NCBI GenBank assembly: GCA_964472565.1 | Contig: CAYYNB010000086.1 | Location: 1-23,559 of the forward strand | From: DATAMF01 sp964472565 | GTDB taxonomy: Bacteria > Chloroflexota > Anaerolineae > Aggregatilineales > Aggregatilineaceae | Direction of reading: 5' to 3' | DNA length: 23,559 bases | Shown: positions 1 through 6,532 of the stretch, in pieces | Layout of the letters: every line of letters starts with the position of its first letter | How positions within the stretch are numbered: the stretch's first letter is position 1 | Translations under genes and position numbers: made by a program | The notes under the pieces: generated by a model | Told to the model about the DNA's origin: nothing | Databases searched by the model: none | The model's input: only the letters and a program-made list of their open reading frames with translations

Positions 1-10
1 GGGCGGGGTC

Positions 11-346
11 TCAGCGATTATCGCCGCTGCCCGACAATTGGCCGCGTTCCTTGCGCGACGCCAGCTTGTCCAGGTTCACAGCGGCGACCTGTTCCATATC
101 GAGGCCGAGTTCGGCGGCGACACGCGCCACGTACCACAGCACGTCGCCCAACTCTTTCTGAATCGCCAGAATCGCGGCCTCATCGAACTGGCCGTCTTGG
201 TCGCGGATCACTTTTTTGACCTTTTCACAGACTTCGCCCGCTTCACCCGCCAGTCCGAGCGTCGGATAAATCGGGTTGCTGCCCACATTCGGATATTTGG
301 CGGTTTCAGCCGCCCGTCGTTGGTATTCGTTAAATGTCAGCGCCAC
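11..346 (-). CDS. MazG-like nucleotide pyrophosphohydrolase
   Basis: This 111-residue all-helical protein belongs to the MazG/dUTPase-like fold, which hydrolyses nucleoside triphosphates to monophosphate and pyrophosphate with Mg2+ and often cleans the nucleotide pool. The metal-binding pattern is visible: E35 and E38 in LAGEAGEVCEK, then E65 and D68 in KELGDVLWY. The length fits the compact single-domain MazG subfamily. I chose the GTG at 346 because it gives a normal MazG N-terminus (ALTFNEYQRRA) and has GAGG about 8 bases upstream. The open frame runs back to an ATG at 403, but that would add 19 atypical residues and a longer overlap. The start lies inside the end of the ROK kinase gene (17-base overlap), so the two are probably co-transcribed and translationally coupled. 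Its nucleotide substrate cannot be told from sequence. Confidence 0.88.
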   Translation of the reverse strand: MALTFNEYQRRAAETAKYPNVGSNPIYPTLGLAGEAGEVCEKVKKVIRDQDGQFDEAAILAIQKELGDVLWYVARVAAELGLDMEQVAAVNLDKLASRKERGQLSGSGDNR

Positions 347-1247
347 GTTCTGCCTCGTCCATTGCCAGCCGCCCCAGCGCGATTGCGCCCTTAACACCCG
401 CATCGTCGCCCAGTGCCGGCGGCACGATCAGGTCTTCCAGCGTTTCCATGCGCGGGTGAACCAGATAATGATTCACCAGCCGGAACACTTCCTTACGGAC
501 CAGCGGGAATAACTGTTTTTGATGCATCACACTTCCGCCCAGAATGACTCCCTGCGGCGAACACGTACACAGAAAGTCCATCACCGCAGTGGCGAGATAA
601 TACGCTTCAATCTCCCACGCTTGATGATCCACCGGCAGCGTTTCGCCCGACACCCCCCACCGCGCCTTGAGCGCTGGTCCCGACGCCAACCCTTCCAAAC
701 AGTTGGGATGGAACGGGCACACGCCGCGCGCCAGCGGATCATCGGGATGTTTGGGCAGCAGCACATGGCCCATTTCCGGGTGAATCAGGCCGTGCATCAG
801 CCGCCCGCCGAGCATCCCCCCGCCGCCGATGCCGGTTCCGACGGTCAGATAAATAAACGTATCCCAGTTTTGCGCCGCGCCCCAGTGATGTTCACCCAGC
901 GCCGCCGTGTTCACATCCGTATCAAACCCCACCGGAATACCGGGAAACGCCGCTTTGATTGGCCCCACCACATCCGCATACTGCCATCCGGCTTTGGGCG
1001 TGCTCGTGATATACCCGTAATGCGGCGATCCGCGCTGCAAATCCACCGGGCCGAATGATCCGATCCCGATGGTCGTCAATTTTTCGCCGCGTGCCGCTTC
1101 CTGTTCCTTAAAATAGCTGATCACCTGATCAAGCGTGGTTTCTGGATTCGTCGTGGGGATCACCGTTCGGTGCAGCAGCGTGCCTTGTTCATCGGCCACC
1201 GCGCACACATACTTGGTTCCGCCGCCTTCAATGCCCCCTAATAACAT
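330..1247 (-). CDS. ROK-family sugar kinase, probable fructokinase
   Basis: A 305-residue cytoplasmic sugar kinase of the ROK family, which phosphorylates a hexose with ATP. The N-terminal phosphate-binding motif GGIEGGGTK is at residues 4-12. The catalytic Asp is D111 in DTDVNTAALGE, followed by the second ATP motif TVGTGIGGG. The ROK zinc site is H161 in GHVLLPKHP with the cysteines of GVCPFHPNCLEG (C177, C183). The opening GGIEGGGTKYVCAV and the CPFHPNCLEG form resemble the YdhR/GmuE fructokinase branch more than glucokinases, so fructose or a related hexose is the likely substrate; this is inference. A strong AAGGAGG sits 6 bases before the ATG. The gene overlaps the downstream MazG gene. 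Directly upstream is a terminator-like hairpin whose T-run touches the ribosome binding site, suggesting regulated readthrough. Confidence 0.92.
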   Translation of the reverse strand: MLLGGIEGGGTKYVCAVADEQGTLLHRTVIPTTNPETTLDQVISYFKEQEAARGEKLTTIGIGSFGPVDLQRGSPHYGYITSTPKAGWQYADVVGPIKAAFPGIPVGFDTDVNTAALGEHHWGAAQNWDTFIYLTVGTGIGGGGMLGGRLMHGLIHPEMGHVLLPKHPDDPLARGVCPFHPNCLEGLASGPALKARWGVSGETLPVDHQAWEIEAYYLATAVMDFLCTCSPQGVILGGSVMHQKQLFPLVRKEVFRLVNHYLVHPRMETLEDLIVPPALGDDAGVKGAIALGRLAMDEAERGADI

Positions 1248-1250
1248 ACG

Positions 1251-1257
1251 TCCTCCT
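1251..1257 (-). promoter_or_regulatory. Strong ribosome binding site of the ROK kinase
   Basis: On the minus strand the sequence reads TTAAGGAGGACGT immediately before the ATG at 1247. AAGGAGG is close to a full match to the anti-Shine-Dalgarno sequence. It is unusual because it begins only one to two bases after the T-run of the terminator-like hairpin at 1259-1282, so a pairing change there could affect both termination and ribosome access. Confidence 0.8.
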
Positions 1258-1258
1258 T

Positions 1259-1282
1259 AAAAAAAAGAGCCTGACTCGGCTC
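1259..1282 (-). terminator. Intrinsic terminator-like hairpin between the CYTH and ROK genes
   Basis: On the minus strand GAGCC pairs with GGCTC across a six-base loop (1267-1282), followed by eight T residues (1266-1259). This is the classical form of a Rho-independent terminator for the CYTH gene. The stem is only five base pairs, so it may be weak. No promoter can fit between the T-run and the ROK ribosome binding site, so either the ROK mRNA is made by readthrough or the element is an attenuator. Confidence 0.7.
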
Positions 1283-1294
1283 CAATCGTACCCT

Positions 1295-1314
1295 GTGGTG
1301 AGCAACTTCACCAC
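1295..1314 (-). repeat. Perfect 7-bp inverted repeat after the CYTH stop
   Basis: GTGGTGA and TCACCAC form perfect arms around a six-base centre, starting two bases after the CYTH stop codon. In RNA this gives a stable hairpin just upstream of the terminator hairpin at 1267-1282. It could be a second terminator stem, an mRNA 3'-end stabiliser, part of an attenuator, or a protein binding site. Confidence 0.6.
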
Positions 1315-1316
1315 TC

Positions 1317-1931
1317 CTAATAATCGCCCCGCGCATCTTGAAAGAAGATTTCCGGCGGCACGTCCACGCCTTCAAAGTTGATAAAAGTCAGGTCTTTGAC
1401 ATCCAGCCTGAGCGCCGTTTTTACCAGCCCGAACAGCACCATATACCCGGCCAGAATACGCGGCTCACGATCCAGGTTGAGCGCTTTGAGCGCCGCTTCG
1501 ATCTCCTCCGCCGGACCTTCGACCTCGATAAAATTCCCATACGGCATCTCGTCCAGCACAATCTCCGCCCCGCCGAACTCATACGTCGTCCGGTATTTTT
1601 CATAGACCACATGCGGATGATACCCCAACCGCTTCAGAATCAGGTCCATTACATCGAACTGATCCACCGTGACTTCGGCCTCAAAGCGTGACAGTACCCC
1701 CGCCGTCTGCTGTTCCTGGGGTTCCTTGTACGTCAGCCGGACCTTCGCATCCTGCCGCAGCCGCAGCACAATGCCGCGTCCGGTCAGCGTTTCGCTGGCA
1801 TCCTCATAGCGAATGTTATGCTCATACACGCGCGGTTTGGTCATCGTCGCGCCCGCTGCATTCAGCCGTATAATCGCGCTGCCGAGATCCGGCACATAGA
1901 GCTTGACCTCGGTTTCTACCAGACTGTTCAT
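1317..1931 (-). CDS. CYTH-domain protein (class IV adenylate cyclase / triphosphatase-like)
   Basis: A 204-residue protein of the CYTH superfamily, also called triphosphate tunnel metalloenzymes, which bind triphosphate or polyphosphate chains with divalent metal inside a beta-barrel. The signature ExExK is at the very N-terminus as E6-T-E8-V-K10. Further basic and acidic strand motifs follow: GIVLRLRQD, VRLTYKEP, RFEAEVTV, YEKYRTTYEF, EIVLDEMPYGNFIEVEG. The last matches the class IV cyclase (CyaB)-like branch. Products of the family include cAMP, thiamine diphosphate and hydrolysed polyphosphate; the activity here is unknown. The ATG at 1931 puts ExExK at the usual position and has GAGG upstream; the frame extends to 2015, but those residues are unlike the family. 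It lies between two hairpins and may be its own transcription unit. Confidence 0.88.
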   Translation of the reverse strand: MNSLVETEVKLYVPDLGSAIIRLNAAGATMTKPRVYEHNIRYEDASETLTGRGIVLRLRQDAKVRLTYKEPQEQQTAGVLSRFEAEVTVDQFDVMDLILKRLGYHPHVVYEKYRTTYEFGGAEIVLDEMPYGNFIEVEGPAEEIEAALKALNLDREPRILAGYMVLFGLVKTALRLDVKDLTFINFEGVDVPPEIFFQDARGDY

Positions 1932-1960
1932 GATGTTTTTTTTCCTCTGTGCGTTACAAA

Positions 1961-1990
1961 ACTGATCCAGCCCCTGCGAGCTGGATCGGT
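1961..1990 (-). terminator. Hairpin with T-run after the unknown gene at 2018
   Basis: On the minus strand ACCGATCCAGC pairs with GCTGGATCAGT (11 pairs including one mismatch or wobble) around an eight-base loop, followed by TTTTG. The perfect core is GATCCAGC/GCTGGATC at 1964-1971 and 1980-1987. It lies between the stop at 2018 and the CYTH start at 1931, so it most likely ends the upstream gene. A TATTAT at 2001-1996 could also be a promoter box for CYTH, which would place the hairpin in the CYTH leader. Confidence 0.65.
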
Positions 1991-2017
1991 AAATGATAAT
2001 ACGCCTACGAAGCAAAG

Positions 2018-2488
2018 TTACGAATCGATGGAACGCAGCGCTTCTTTAAGATGTTCGCGCAGCGCCAGCAGCAGTTCGCGGTAATGGCCGCGTGCGCTGT
2101 CCGGCGACATCACGACATCATGATAAAAACTGCCGGATGCCCGCTCGATCAGCCACAGATCAACGCCAAAATACGGTACATCCGGCTGATCATCCAGCGT
2201 ATCGAACTTGGTCCGGCGCAGTGAGGTGAGCAGTGCTTTATAACGCTCGGCGGGAATCGCATGCCGGAAATCCAGCAGCTTGCCGGGCTTATCGTACACA
2301 ATGCTCAGGCTGCATTCGCCATGCCCGCGCGTGAGGGTCGCCACCTGGTTGGGGTGCTGCGCGTCATGGTATTGGATAGTCACCCGGAAGGCTTCGTTGA
2401 TGCCAGGTCGATGGGTGAGGTTGCGAAGTTCGTCCTGGTTGAGCCGCAGGGCGATCAAACGGATCGGATCTGCGCGTCGATAATCCAT
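2018..2488 (-). CDS. Conserved-looking protein of unknown function
   Basis: I do not recognise this 156-residue protein. It starts MDYRRADPIRLIALRL and is predicted soluble, with no signal peptide or membrane segment. The middle looks strand-rich (FRVTIQYHDAQ, ECSLSIVYD), followed by a helix (AERYKALLTSLRRTKF) and a short strand region (YFGVDLWLIERA). The C-terminus (YRELLLALREHLKEAL) looks helical. No catalytic motif is apparent. The ATG has GAGG about 9 bases upstream. It is followed by a hairpin terminator and preceded by the isochorismatase-like gene on the same strand after a 63-base gap. Base use is like the neighbours, so there is no sign of recent transfer. Confidence 0.75.
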   Translation of the reverse strand: MDYRRADPIRLIALRLNQDELRNLTHRPGINEAFRVTIQYHDAQHPNQVATLTRGHGECSLSIVYDKPGKLLDFRHAIPAERYKALLTSLRRTKFDTLDDQPDVPYFGVDLWLIERASGSFYHDVVMSPDSARGHYRELLLALREHLKEALRSIDS

Positions 2489-2517
2489 GGTCCGGTCCTC
2501 ATCTCATTGATGCTTGC

Positions 2518-2523
2518 ATTGTA
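2518..2523 (-). promoter_or_regulatory. Possible -10 box (TACAAT) before the unknown gene at 2488
   Basis: On the minus strand TACAAT differs from TATAAT at one base and would start RNA near 2511, giving a leader of about 23 bases that includes the GAGG ribosome binding site. No good -35 lies at 16-18 bases; TTGGCG is 20 bases upstream. Weak evidence. Confidence 0.3.
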
Positions 2524-2551
2524 ATCTATAAACGCCTGGAAACCGCCAAAA

Positions 2552-3226
2552 TTAGGACGAAAGTAAGGTTAAAATCTCCGCACACGACAGCACTTTGGCG
2601 AATCCCTTGCGCAGCACTTTGAGTTCCGGCTCCTGCATCGCCGGGTCATCCGTCGCGGTGATGTCGCTGCCAAACACCACCTTAAAACTGCGCTCATAGG
2701 CCTGCCGCGCCGTTGTGCCGCAGCAGTAATTGGTCAGCGTCCCGCAAATAATCACCGTATCCTTGTTCATCCGCTTCAGAATCGTTTCCAGCGGCGTGTC
2801 ATAAAACGCACCATACGACGGTTTGTGAATGACAACTTCACCCGGCAGCGGCGCTAATGCGGGCCACACGCGCCCCTCATCATAATATTGGTCGGAATCC
2901 GTATACAGATCGGGGTAGCGGTTGGGCATATACGGGCCGCTCGCCGGACGATCAAACAGTTCATGTGTATGCGAAAAGACGGTGAAAATCACCGGAATAT
3001 TCCGTTCGCGGCAGCAGTCCATTAAGGAGCGGATGCGCGGCACCTGGCGCGTGGCTTCCGGCACCCAGCACGGCGACCAGCCCGGTTTGACAAATTCCTC
3101 CTGCATATCGATCACCAGCAGCGCGCAGCGCTCCGGCACCACCTCAAATGTGGGATTACTCGGCGCGTTATAAGCTCGCCGGGCAAATTCGAGAACCTGC
3201 GCTTCGGTAAAGTTGTTTTCGGTCAT
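2552..3226 (-). CDS. Isochorismatase-like cysteine hydrolase
   Basis: A 224-residue cytoplasmic hydrolase of the isochorismatase-like superfamily (isochorismatases, nicotinamidases, N-carbamoyl amidohydrolases). The Asp-Lys-Cys triad is visible: D40 in ALLVIDMQEEF, K135 in VIHKPSYGAF, and C168 in GTLTNYCCGTTAR. The Thr-Ala-Arg after the Cys and the preceding cis-peptide region (GTLTN) fit the family. The substrate cannot be assigned; an amide such as nicotinamide or a carbamoyl compound is possible. It lacks the C-terminal carrier domain of EntB, so siderophore synthesis is unlikely. The ATG at 3226 has GGGGAGA upstream. It is divergent from the zinc peptidase gene and has its own promoter-like sequence. 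Confidence 0.92.
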   Translation of the reverse strand: MTENNFTEAQVLEFARRAYNAPSNPTFEVVPERCALLVIDMQEEFVKPGWSPCWVPEATRQVPRIRSLMDCCRERNIPVIFTVFSHTHELFDRPASGPYMPNRYPDLYTDSDQYYDEGRVWPALAPLPGEVVIHKPSYGAFYDTPLETILKRMNKDTVIICGTLTNYCCGTTARQAYERSFKVVFGSDITATDDPAMQEPELKVLRKGFAKVLSCAEILTLLSS

Positions 3227-3264
3227 GGAATTTTCTCCCCAGCAGACGACGATACAAATGTTCT

Positions 3265-3293
3265 ATTTTACCACACATGCCCCCGCTTGAAAA
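3265..3293 (-). promoter_or_regulatory. Promoter of the isochorismatase-like gene
   Basis: Minus strand: TTTTCA (3293-3288), a 17-base spacer, and TAAAAT (3270-3265), the latter preceded by TGG as in an extended -10. Transcription would begin near 3258, leaving a leader of about 32 bases with the ribosome binding site. Confidence 0.5.
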
Positions 3294-3298
3294 GCTGT

Positions 3299-3304
3299 TA
3301 CAAT
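3299..3304 (+). promoter_or_regulatory. Possible -10 box of the zinc peptidase gene
   Basis: TACAAT on the plus strand would set RNA start near 3311, just at the ribosome binding site GGTGGAG and 16 bases before the ATG at 3327. No convincing -35 is present. It lies within a few bases of the -35 of the opposite-facing promoter, so the two would compete. Confidence 0.3.
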
Positions 3305-3326
3305 GGAATGGTGGAGATTGATCACG

Positions 3327-4172
3327 ATGAAACGACTGGCGGTTGGATTTCTCATTCTGTTGTTGGGAACATTGCACCATCTGGCCTTAGCAACTCCGGC
3401 GGCTGCCCCTGCCGCGACGCCCATTCCGACCCCGACTCCCCCACCCGCTGTCGAGATTCTCGAAATGCCGCGCGGCGCCAAGATCGCAGAGACGGCACAC
3501 ATCGAGTTTTACGAAACCGATGGCTATTTCCCGGTGGATGTCGGGCGCTTCAGCATCCAGGCCGAAACGATCTATGAAGAGATGCGCGCGGCGGTTGGCG
3601 GTTCCCTCGATCAGAAAATTCAGCTTTCGTTCCACCCGCCGGACCTCTCGCCGTGCCCGGTACGCGGCTATGCAGCCGGTCTGCAAACGGTCATCTTTGC
3701 CGATCACACAGCATCCAATGCCTATCTGTTCGGCGTACTCTCTCACGAAATCGTCCATGTGTTGCATATGGAGGTCTTCCAGTTTTCGCCCTACACCGCG
3801 CTCAACGAGGGGTTTGCCGTCTGGATAGCGCGCGACTATTGGAACGCCTGGCACGCGTCCCCCTCGCTTCAGGCCAGCATCCGGGGTTATCTGGCCGAGC
3901 ATTTGTATCTTCCGCTCGGCGAAAATCTGGACTTTAACCTGGCCTACACGGGCGAAGACTGCCTGGTTTATCGCGACATTTTGTATACCGAATGGGGCGC
4001 TTTTACGGGCTATCTGATCGAGACCTACGGTTTTGAGAAGCTGCAAAAGTTATGGCGCAGCGGCGAACCTCCCGCGCCGCCAAACTTCACCGCCGTTTAT
4101 GGGCAACCCTTCCGCCAGTTGGAAACGGACTGGCTGCGATCAGTGCGCAAAAACAACGGGCGCACGTCATAA
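3327..4172 (+). CDS. Secreted or lipid-anchored zinc metallopeptidase (gluzincin, peptidase MA-like)
   Basis: A 281-residue exported protein. It has a signal peptide (basic MKR, hydrophobic core to about residue 21), then a Pro/Thr/Ala-rich spacer (about 22-41), then a peptidase domain. The zinc motif is H140-E141-IV-H144 in LSHEIVHVLH, with the third ligand E161 in LNEGFAVWIA 17 residues later. This is the HExxH...E arrangement of gluzincins such as the M1/MA-like families. The region after the motif (YTEWGAFTGYLIETYG, LQKLWRSGE) is typical of peptidase MA-like proteins in bacteria. I chose ATG 3327 because it gives a clean signal peptide and has GGTGGAG upstream. An ATG at 3303 would place eight extra residues in front and lies within a putative -10 box. 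Confidence 0.85.
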   Translation: MKRLAVGFLILLLGTLHHLALATPAAAPAATPIPTPTPPPAVEILEMPRGAKIAETAHIEFYETDGYFPVDVGRFSIQAETIYEEMRAAVGGSLDQKIQLSFHPPDLSPCPVRGYAAGLQTVIFADHTASNAYLFGVLSHEIVHVLHMEVFQFSPYTALNEGFAVWIARDYWNAWHASPSLQASIRGYLAEHLYLPLGENLDFNLAYTGEDCLVYRDILYTEWGAFTGYLIETYGFEKLQKLWRSGEPPAPPNFTAVYGQPFRQLETDWLRSVRKNNGRTS

Positions 4173-4182
4173 TGTGATCGTT

Positions 4183-4212
4183 TTGGCCCTTGCCCCAGCC
4201 GTAAGTTATAAT
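4183..4212 (+). promoter_or_regulatory. Promoter with consensus -10 (TATAAT), apparently leaderless
   Basis: TTGGCC (4183-4188), an 18-base spacer and a perfect TATAAT (4207-4212). The expected RNA start, seven to eight bases after the -10, falls on the ATG at 4220, so the transcript of the small membrane protein would have no leader. Confidence 0.6.
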
Positions 4213-4219
4213 GCCTTTT

Positions 4220-4693
4220 ATGGTAAAGCGACCCTGGACGCTCTGGATTTTCTGTCTGATCATTGCCCTGTTGGGCGTCTACAACCTGCTTCTGGCGCTC
4301 GATCAGGTGCGCCGTGCCGACGAGTACAACGAACTCGGCCTTTCCTACCCGCCGCCTTTACGTGCCGGATGCGCGCTGGTTTGGGGCATCGCGCTGTTAG
4401 GCACCGCCTGGCATCTCGCTCAGCGTCGTCGGCACGCCCGGCGCTGGACATTCGTCATATTGAGCAACTATGGCTTGTTTGGCGTGTTATGGCTCTTGAT
4501 TTATGCTCGGTCCGATTACAGTCGGGGACGAATTCTCTTTCAGGTTTTTATCACGCTGCTGCTGCTGCTGATCGCAGCCGGTGTGATGCGTTGGCCGCGC
4601 GTGCGCCGGGCTTTCTCGGACCCACGTTTTGCTTCTAATCCCGGAGACATTTTTGATGAGCAAGATCGAACACTTAAACCAGATGCGTCTTAA
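4220..4693 (+). CDS. Four-helix membrane protein of unknown function
   Basis: A 157-residue integral membrane protein with four likely membrane helices: about residues 6-27 (WTLWIFCLIIALLG), 48-66 (AGCALVWGIALLGTAW), 78-97 (FVILSNYGLFGVLWLLIY) and 106-124 (VFITLLLLLIAAGVM). Arg-rich loops (RRRHARR, RVRR) probably face the cytoplasm. I know no matching family. The ATG at 4220 fits an RNA start set by the TATAAT at 4207-4212; an in-frame ATG at 4211 lies inside that box, and no Shine-Dalgarno precedes either. The 3' end overlaps the carboxyltransferase gene by 38 bases, so the two should be co-transcribed, but nothing ties this protein to the carboxylase. Confidence 0.75.
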   Translation: MVKRPWTLWIFCLIIALLGVYNLLLALDQVRRADEYNELGLSYPPPLRAGCALVWGIALLGTAWHLAQRRRHARRWTFVILSNYGLFGVLWLLIYARSDYSRGRILFQVFITLLLLLIAAGVMRWPRVRRAFSDPRFASNPGDIFDEQDRTLKPDAS

Positions 4694-6203
4694 AAGCGCG
4701 GCAGGTGGCGGCCCCAAACGGGTCGAAAAGCAGCACCAGGGCGGCAAACTGACCGCCCGCGAACGTCTCGATCTGCTGCTGGATCCCGGCAGCTTCCGCG
4801 AGATCGACTCATTTGTGGTTCATCGTGAACGCAACCTGGGTATGGATGCCCCCGAAAACCAGTATCTGGGTGACAGTGTGGTGACGGGTTGGGGCACCAT
4901 CAACGGGCGGCTGGTCTATGTTTACTCGCAGGACTTTACCGTGTTGGGCGGTTCGTTGAGCGAAGTGCATGCCGAAAAAATCTGCAAGATCATGGAAATG
5001 GCGATGAAAAATGGCGCGCCGGTCATCGGCCTGAACGATTCCGGCGGCGCGCGGATTCAGGAAGGCGTGAGCAGCCTCGGCGGGGTTGCGGATATTTTCC
5101 TGCGCAATACAATGGCGAGCGGTGTTATCCCGCAGTTGAGTGTGATTATGGGGCCGTGCGCGGGCGGCGCGGTTTACAGCCCGGCGCTGACCGACTTTAT
5201 TTTTATGGTGAAAGATACATCCTATATGTTTGTCACCGGGCCGGATGTCGTGCGCGCGGTAACACACGAGGATGTGACCTTTGAAGAACTCGGCGGCGCG
5301 ATGACGCATAATGCCGTCAGCGGGGTGAGCCATGTCGCCGCGAATACCGAAGAAGATGCGCTGTTTTTGATCCGCGAAATTCTCGGTTATATGCCCCAGA
5401 ACAACATGGAAGACCCGCCCTTTGAACCCACCAAAGATGATCCGCTGCGCACCGAAGAGGCGCTCAACCATATTGTGCCGGATGATCCCAGCAAACCCTA
5501 TGATGTCAAGGAAGTGATCAAACTGATCGTGGATGAAGGCCGCTTTTTTGAGATTCACGAGCATTTCGCGCGGAATGTCGTGGTGGGCTTCGCGCGGTTG
5601 GGCGGACACAGCATCGGCATTGTCGCCAACCAACCCGCCGTACTCGCGGGTGTGCTCGACATCGACGCCAGCGAAAAATCGGCGCGTTTTATTCGTTTCT
5701 GCGATGCCTTCAACATCCCGATCATCACCTTTGAAGACGTTCCCGGTTTTATGCCCGGCACGGCGCAGGAACACGGCGGCATCATCCGCGCAGGGGCAAA
5801 ACTGTTGTATGCCTACTGTGAAGCCACTGTGCCCAAAGTGACCGTTGTCACCCGCAAAGCGTACGGCGGCGCGTACTGCGTTATGAACAGCAAACACATC
5901 CGCAGCGATTTAAATCTGGCCTGGCCCACCGCTGAGATCGCGGTGCTGGGACCAGACGGCGCGGTGAATATCATCTTCCGCCGCGAACTGGCCGAAGCCG
6001 CCGATCCGGTGGCCCGCAAAGCGGAACTAGTGCAGGAATATCGCGACAAGTTCGCTAATCCGTATGTCGCAGCGCAGCGCGGCTTTATTGACGATGTGAT
6101 CGCGCCATCCGAAACGCGCCCACGCCTGATCAATGCGCTGGAAATGCTGCAAAACAAGCGTGACATCAACCCGCCGAAAAAGCACGGGAATATTCCGCTG
6201 TAA
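4656..6203 (+). CDS. Acyl-CoA carboxylase, carboxyltransferase (beta) subunit
   Basis: A 515-residue carboxyltransferase of the PccB/MmdA type, which moves the carboxyl group from carboxybiotin to an acyl-CoA. It has both halves of the fold. The N-terminal half includes KLTARERLDLLLDPGSF, NDSGGARIQEGV (from residue 127) and GPCAGGAVYSPALTDF (from 166). The C-terminal half includes DVPGFMPGTAQEHGG (from 361), TRKAYGGAY, and WPTAEIAVLGPDGAVNII. Length is normal for PccB. The residue after GGAY (C408) sits where actinobacterial enzymes set acyl-chain preference; it is neither the Asp typical of propionyl-CoA carboxylase nor the Ile of some acetyl-CoA enzymes, so substrate is left open. ATG 4656 has GGAG upstream and starts the usual MSKIEHLNQMR. 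Partner subunits are at 9963 and 15433. Confidence 0.95.
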   Translation: MSKIEHLNQMRLKSAAGGGPKRVEKQHQGGKLTARERLDLLLDPGSFREIDSFVVHRERNLGMDAPENQYLGDSVVTGWGTINGRLVYVYSQDFTVLGGSLSEVHAEKICKIMEMAMKNGAPVIGLNDSGGARIQEGVSSLGGVADIFLRNTMASGVIPQLSVIMGPCAGGAVYSPALTDFIFMVKDTSYMFVTGPDVVRAVTHEDVTFEELGGAMTHNAVSGVSHVAANTEEDALFLIREILGYMPQNNMEDPPFEPTKDDPLRTEEALNHIVPDDPSKPYDVKEVIKLIVDEGRFFEIHEHFARNVVVGFARLGGHSIGIVANQPAVLAGVLDIDASEKSARFIRFCDAFNIPIITFEDVPGFMPGTAQEHGGIIRAGAKLLYAYCEATVPKVTVVTRKAYGGAYCVMNSKHIRSDLNLAWPTAEIAVLGPDGAVNIIFRRELAEAADPVARKAELVQEYRDKFANPYVAAQRGFIDDVIAPSETRPRLINALEMLQNKRDINPPKKHGNIPL

Positions 6204-6216
6204 AAAGAGATGTGAA

Positions 6217-6303
6217 ATGATTATCCGGGACGCGGACATCAGTCATTTTTATACCCCTGATGCACCGAGCATTCTGTTTCATGGTGATACGAATGAGCGC
6301 TGA
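6217..6303 (+). CDS. Possible 28-residue small protein or leader ORF
   Basis: ATG at 6217 opens a 28-codon frame (MIIRDADISHFYTPDAPSIL...) ending in TGA at 6301-6303. AGAGATG upstream could act as a ribosome binding site. Its end overlaps the start of the next gene (6293), as in translational coupling. No family recognised, and a frame this short may be chance. Confidence 0.3.
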   Translation: MIIRDADISHFYTPDAPSILFHGDTNER

Positions 6304-6532
6304 TCCGTCCGATTCGGCTCTCCAGGCCCTGCTGCGATCCCTGACGCACTGGCGCACCGGAACCGCGACCTTGATCGGCTTGCTGATCGGGGCGTTCGTG
6401 GGGCTGCTGCTGGACATGGTTCCGGCGGGTGTGGCGGCAGGTGTCGCGGTGGGCGTCGGCATCGATTCGATTATGAATAACCTGCTGAATCGGGAACCGG
6501 ACCTAGCGATCCAGGAGGAAATCGACACATGA
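6293..6532 (+). CDS. Small membrane protein with glycine-zipper helices
   Basis: A 79-residue protein with a short soluble N-terminus (MSADPSDSALQALLRSLTHW) and two close hydrophobic segments: about 26-44 (ATLIGLLIGAFVGLLLDMV) and 45-60 (PAGVAAGVAVGVGIDS). The repeated Gly/Ala at small intervals suggests tight helix packing in a membrane hairpin. No enzymatic motif. ATG 6293 has GGTGA 6 bases upstream; in-frame ATGs at 6260 and 6281 lack such a site and would add Cys-containing, non-hydrophobic residues. The stop overlaps the PHP gene start in an ATGA, so the two are translationally coupled. Confidence 0.65.
   Translation: MSADPSDSALQALLRSLTHWRTGTATLIGLLIGAFVGLLLDMVPAGVAAGVAVGVGIDSIMNNLLNREPDLAIQEEIDT

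Noticed and set aside
4809..5897. A 362-codon open frame on the minus strand inside the carboxyltransferase gene
   Set aside because: It is the mirror of a strongly conserved gene in high-GC DNA; its product is His/Arg-rich with no family motif.
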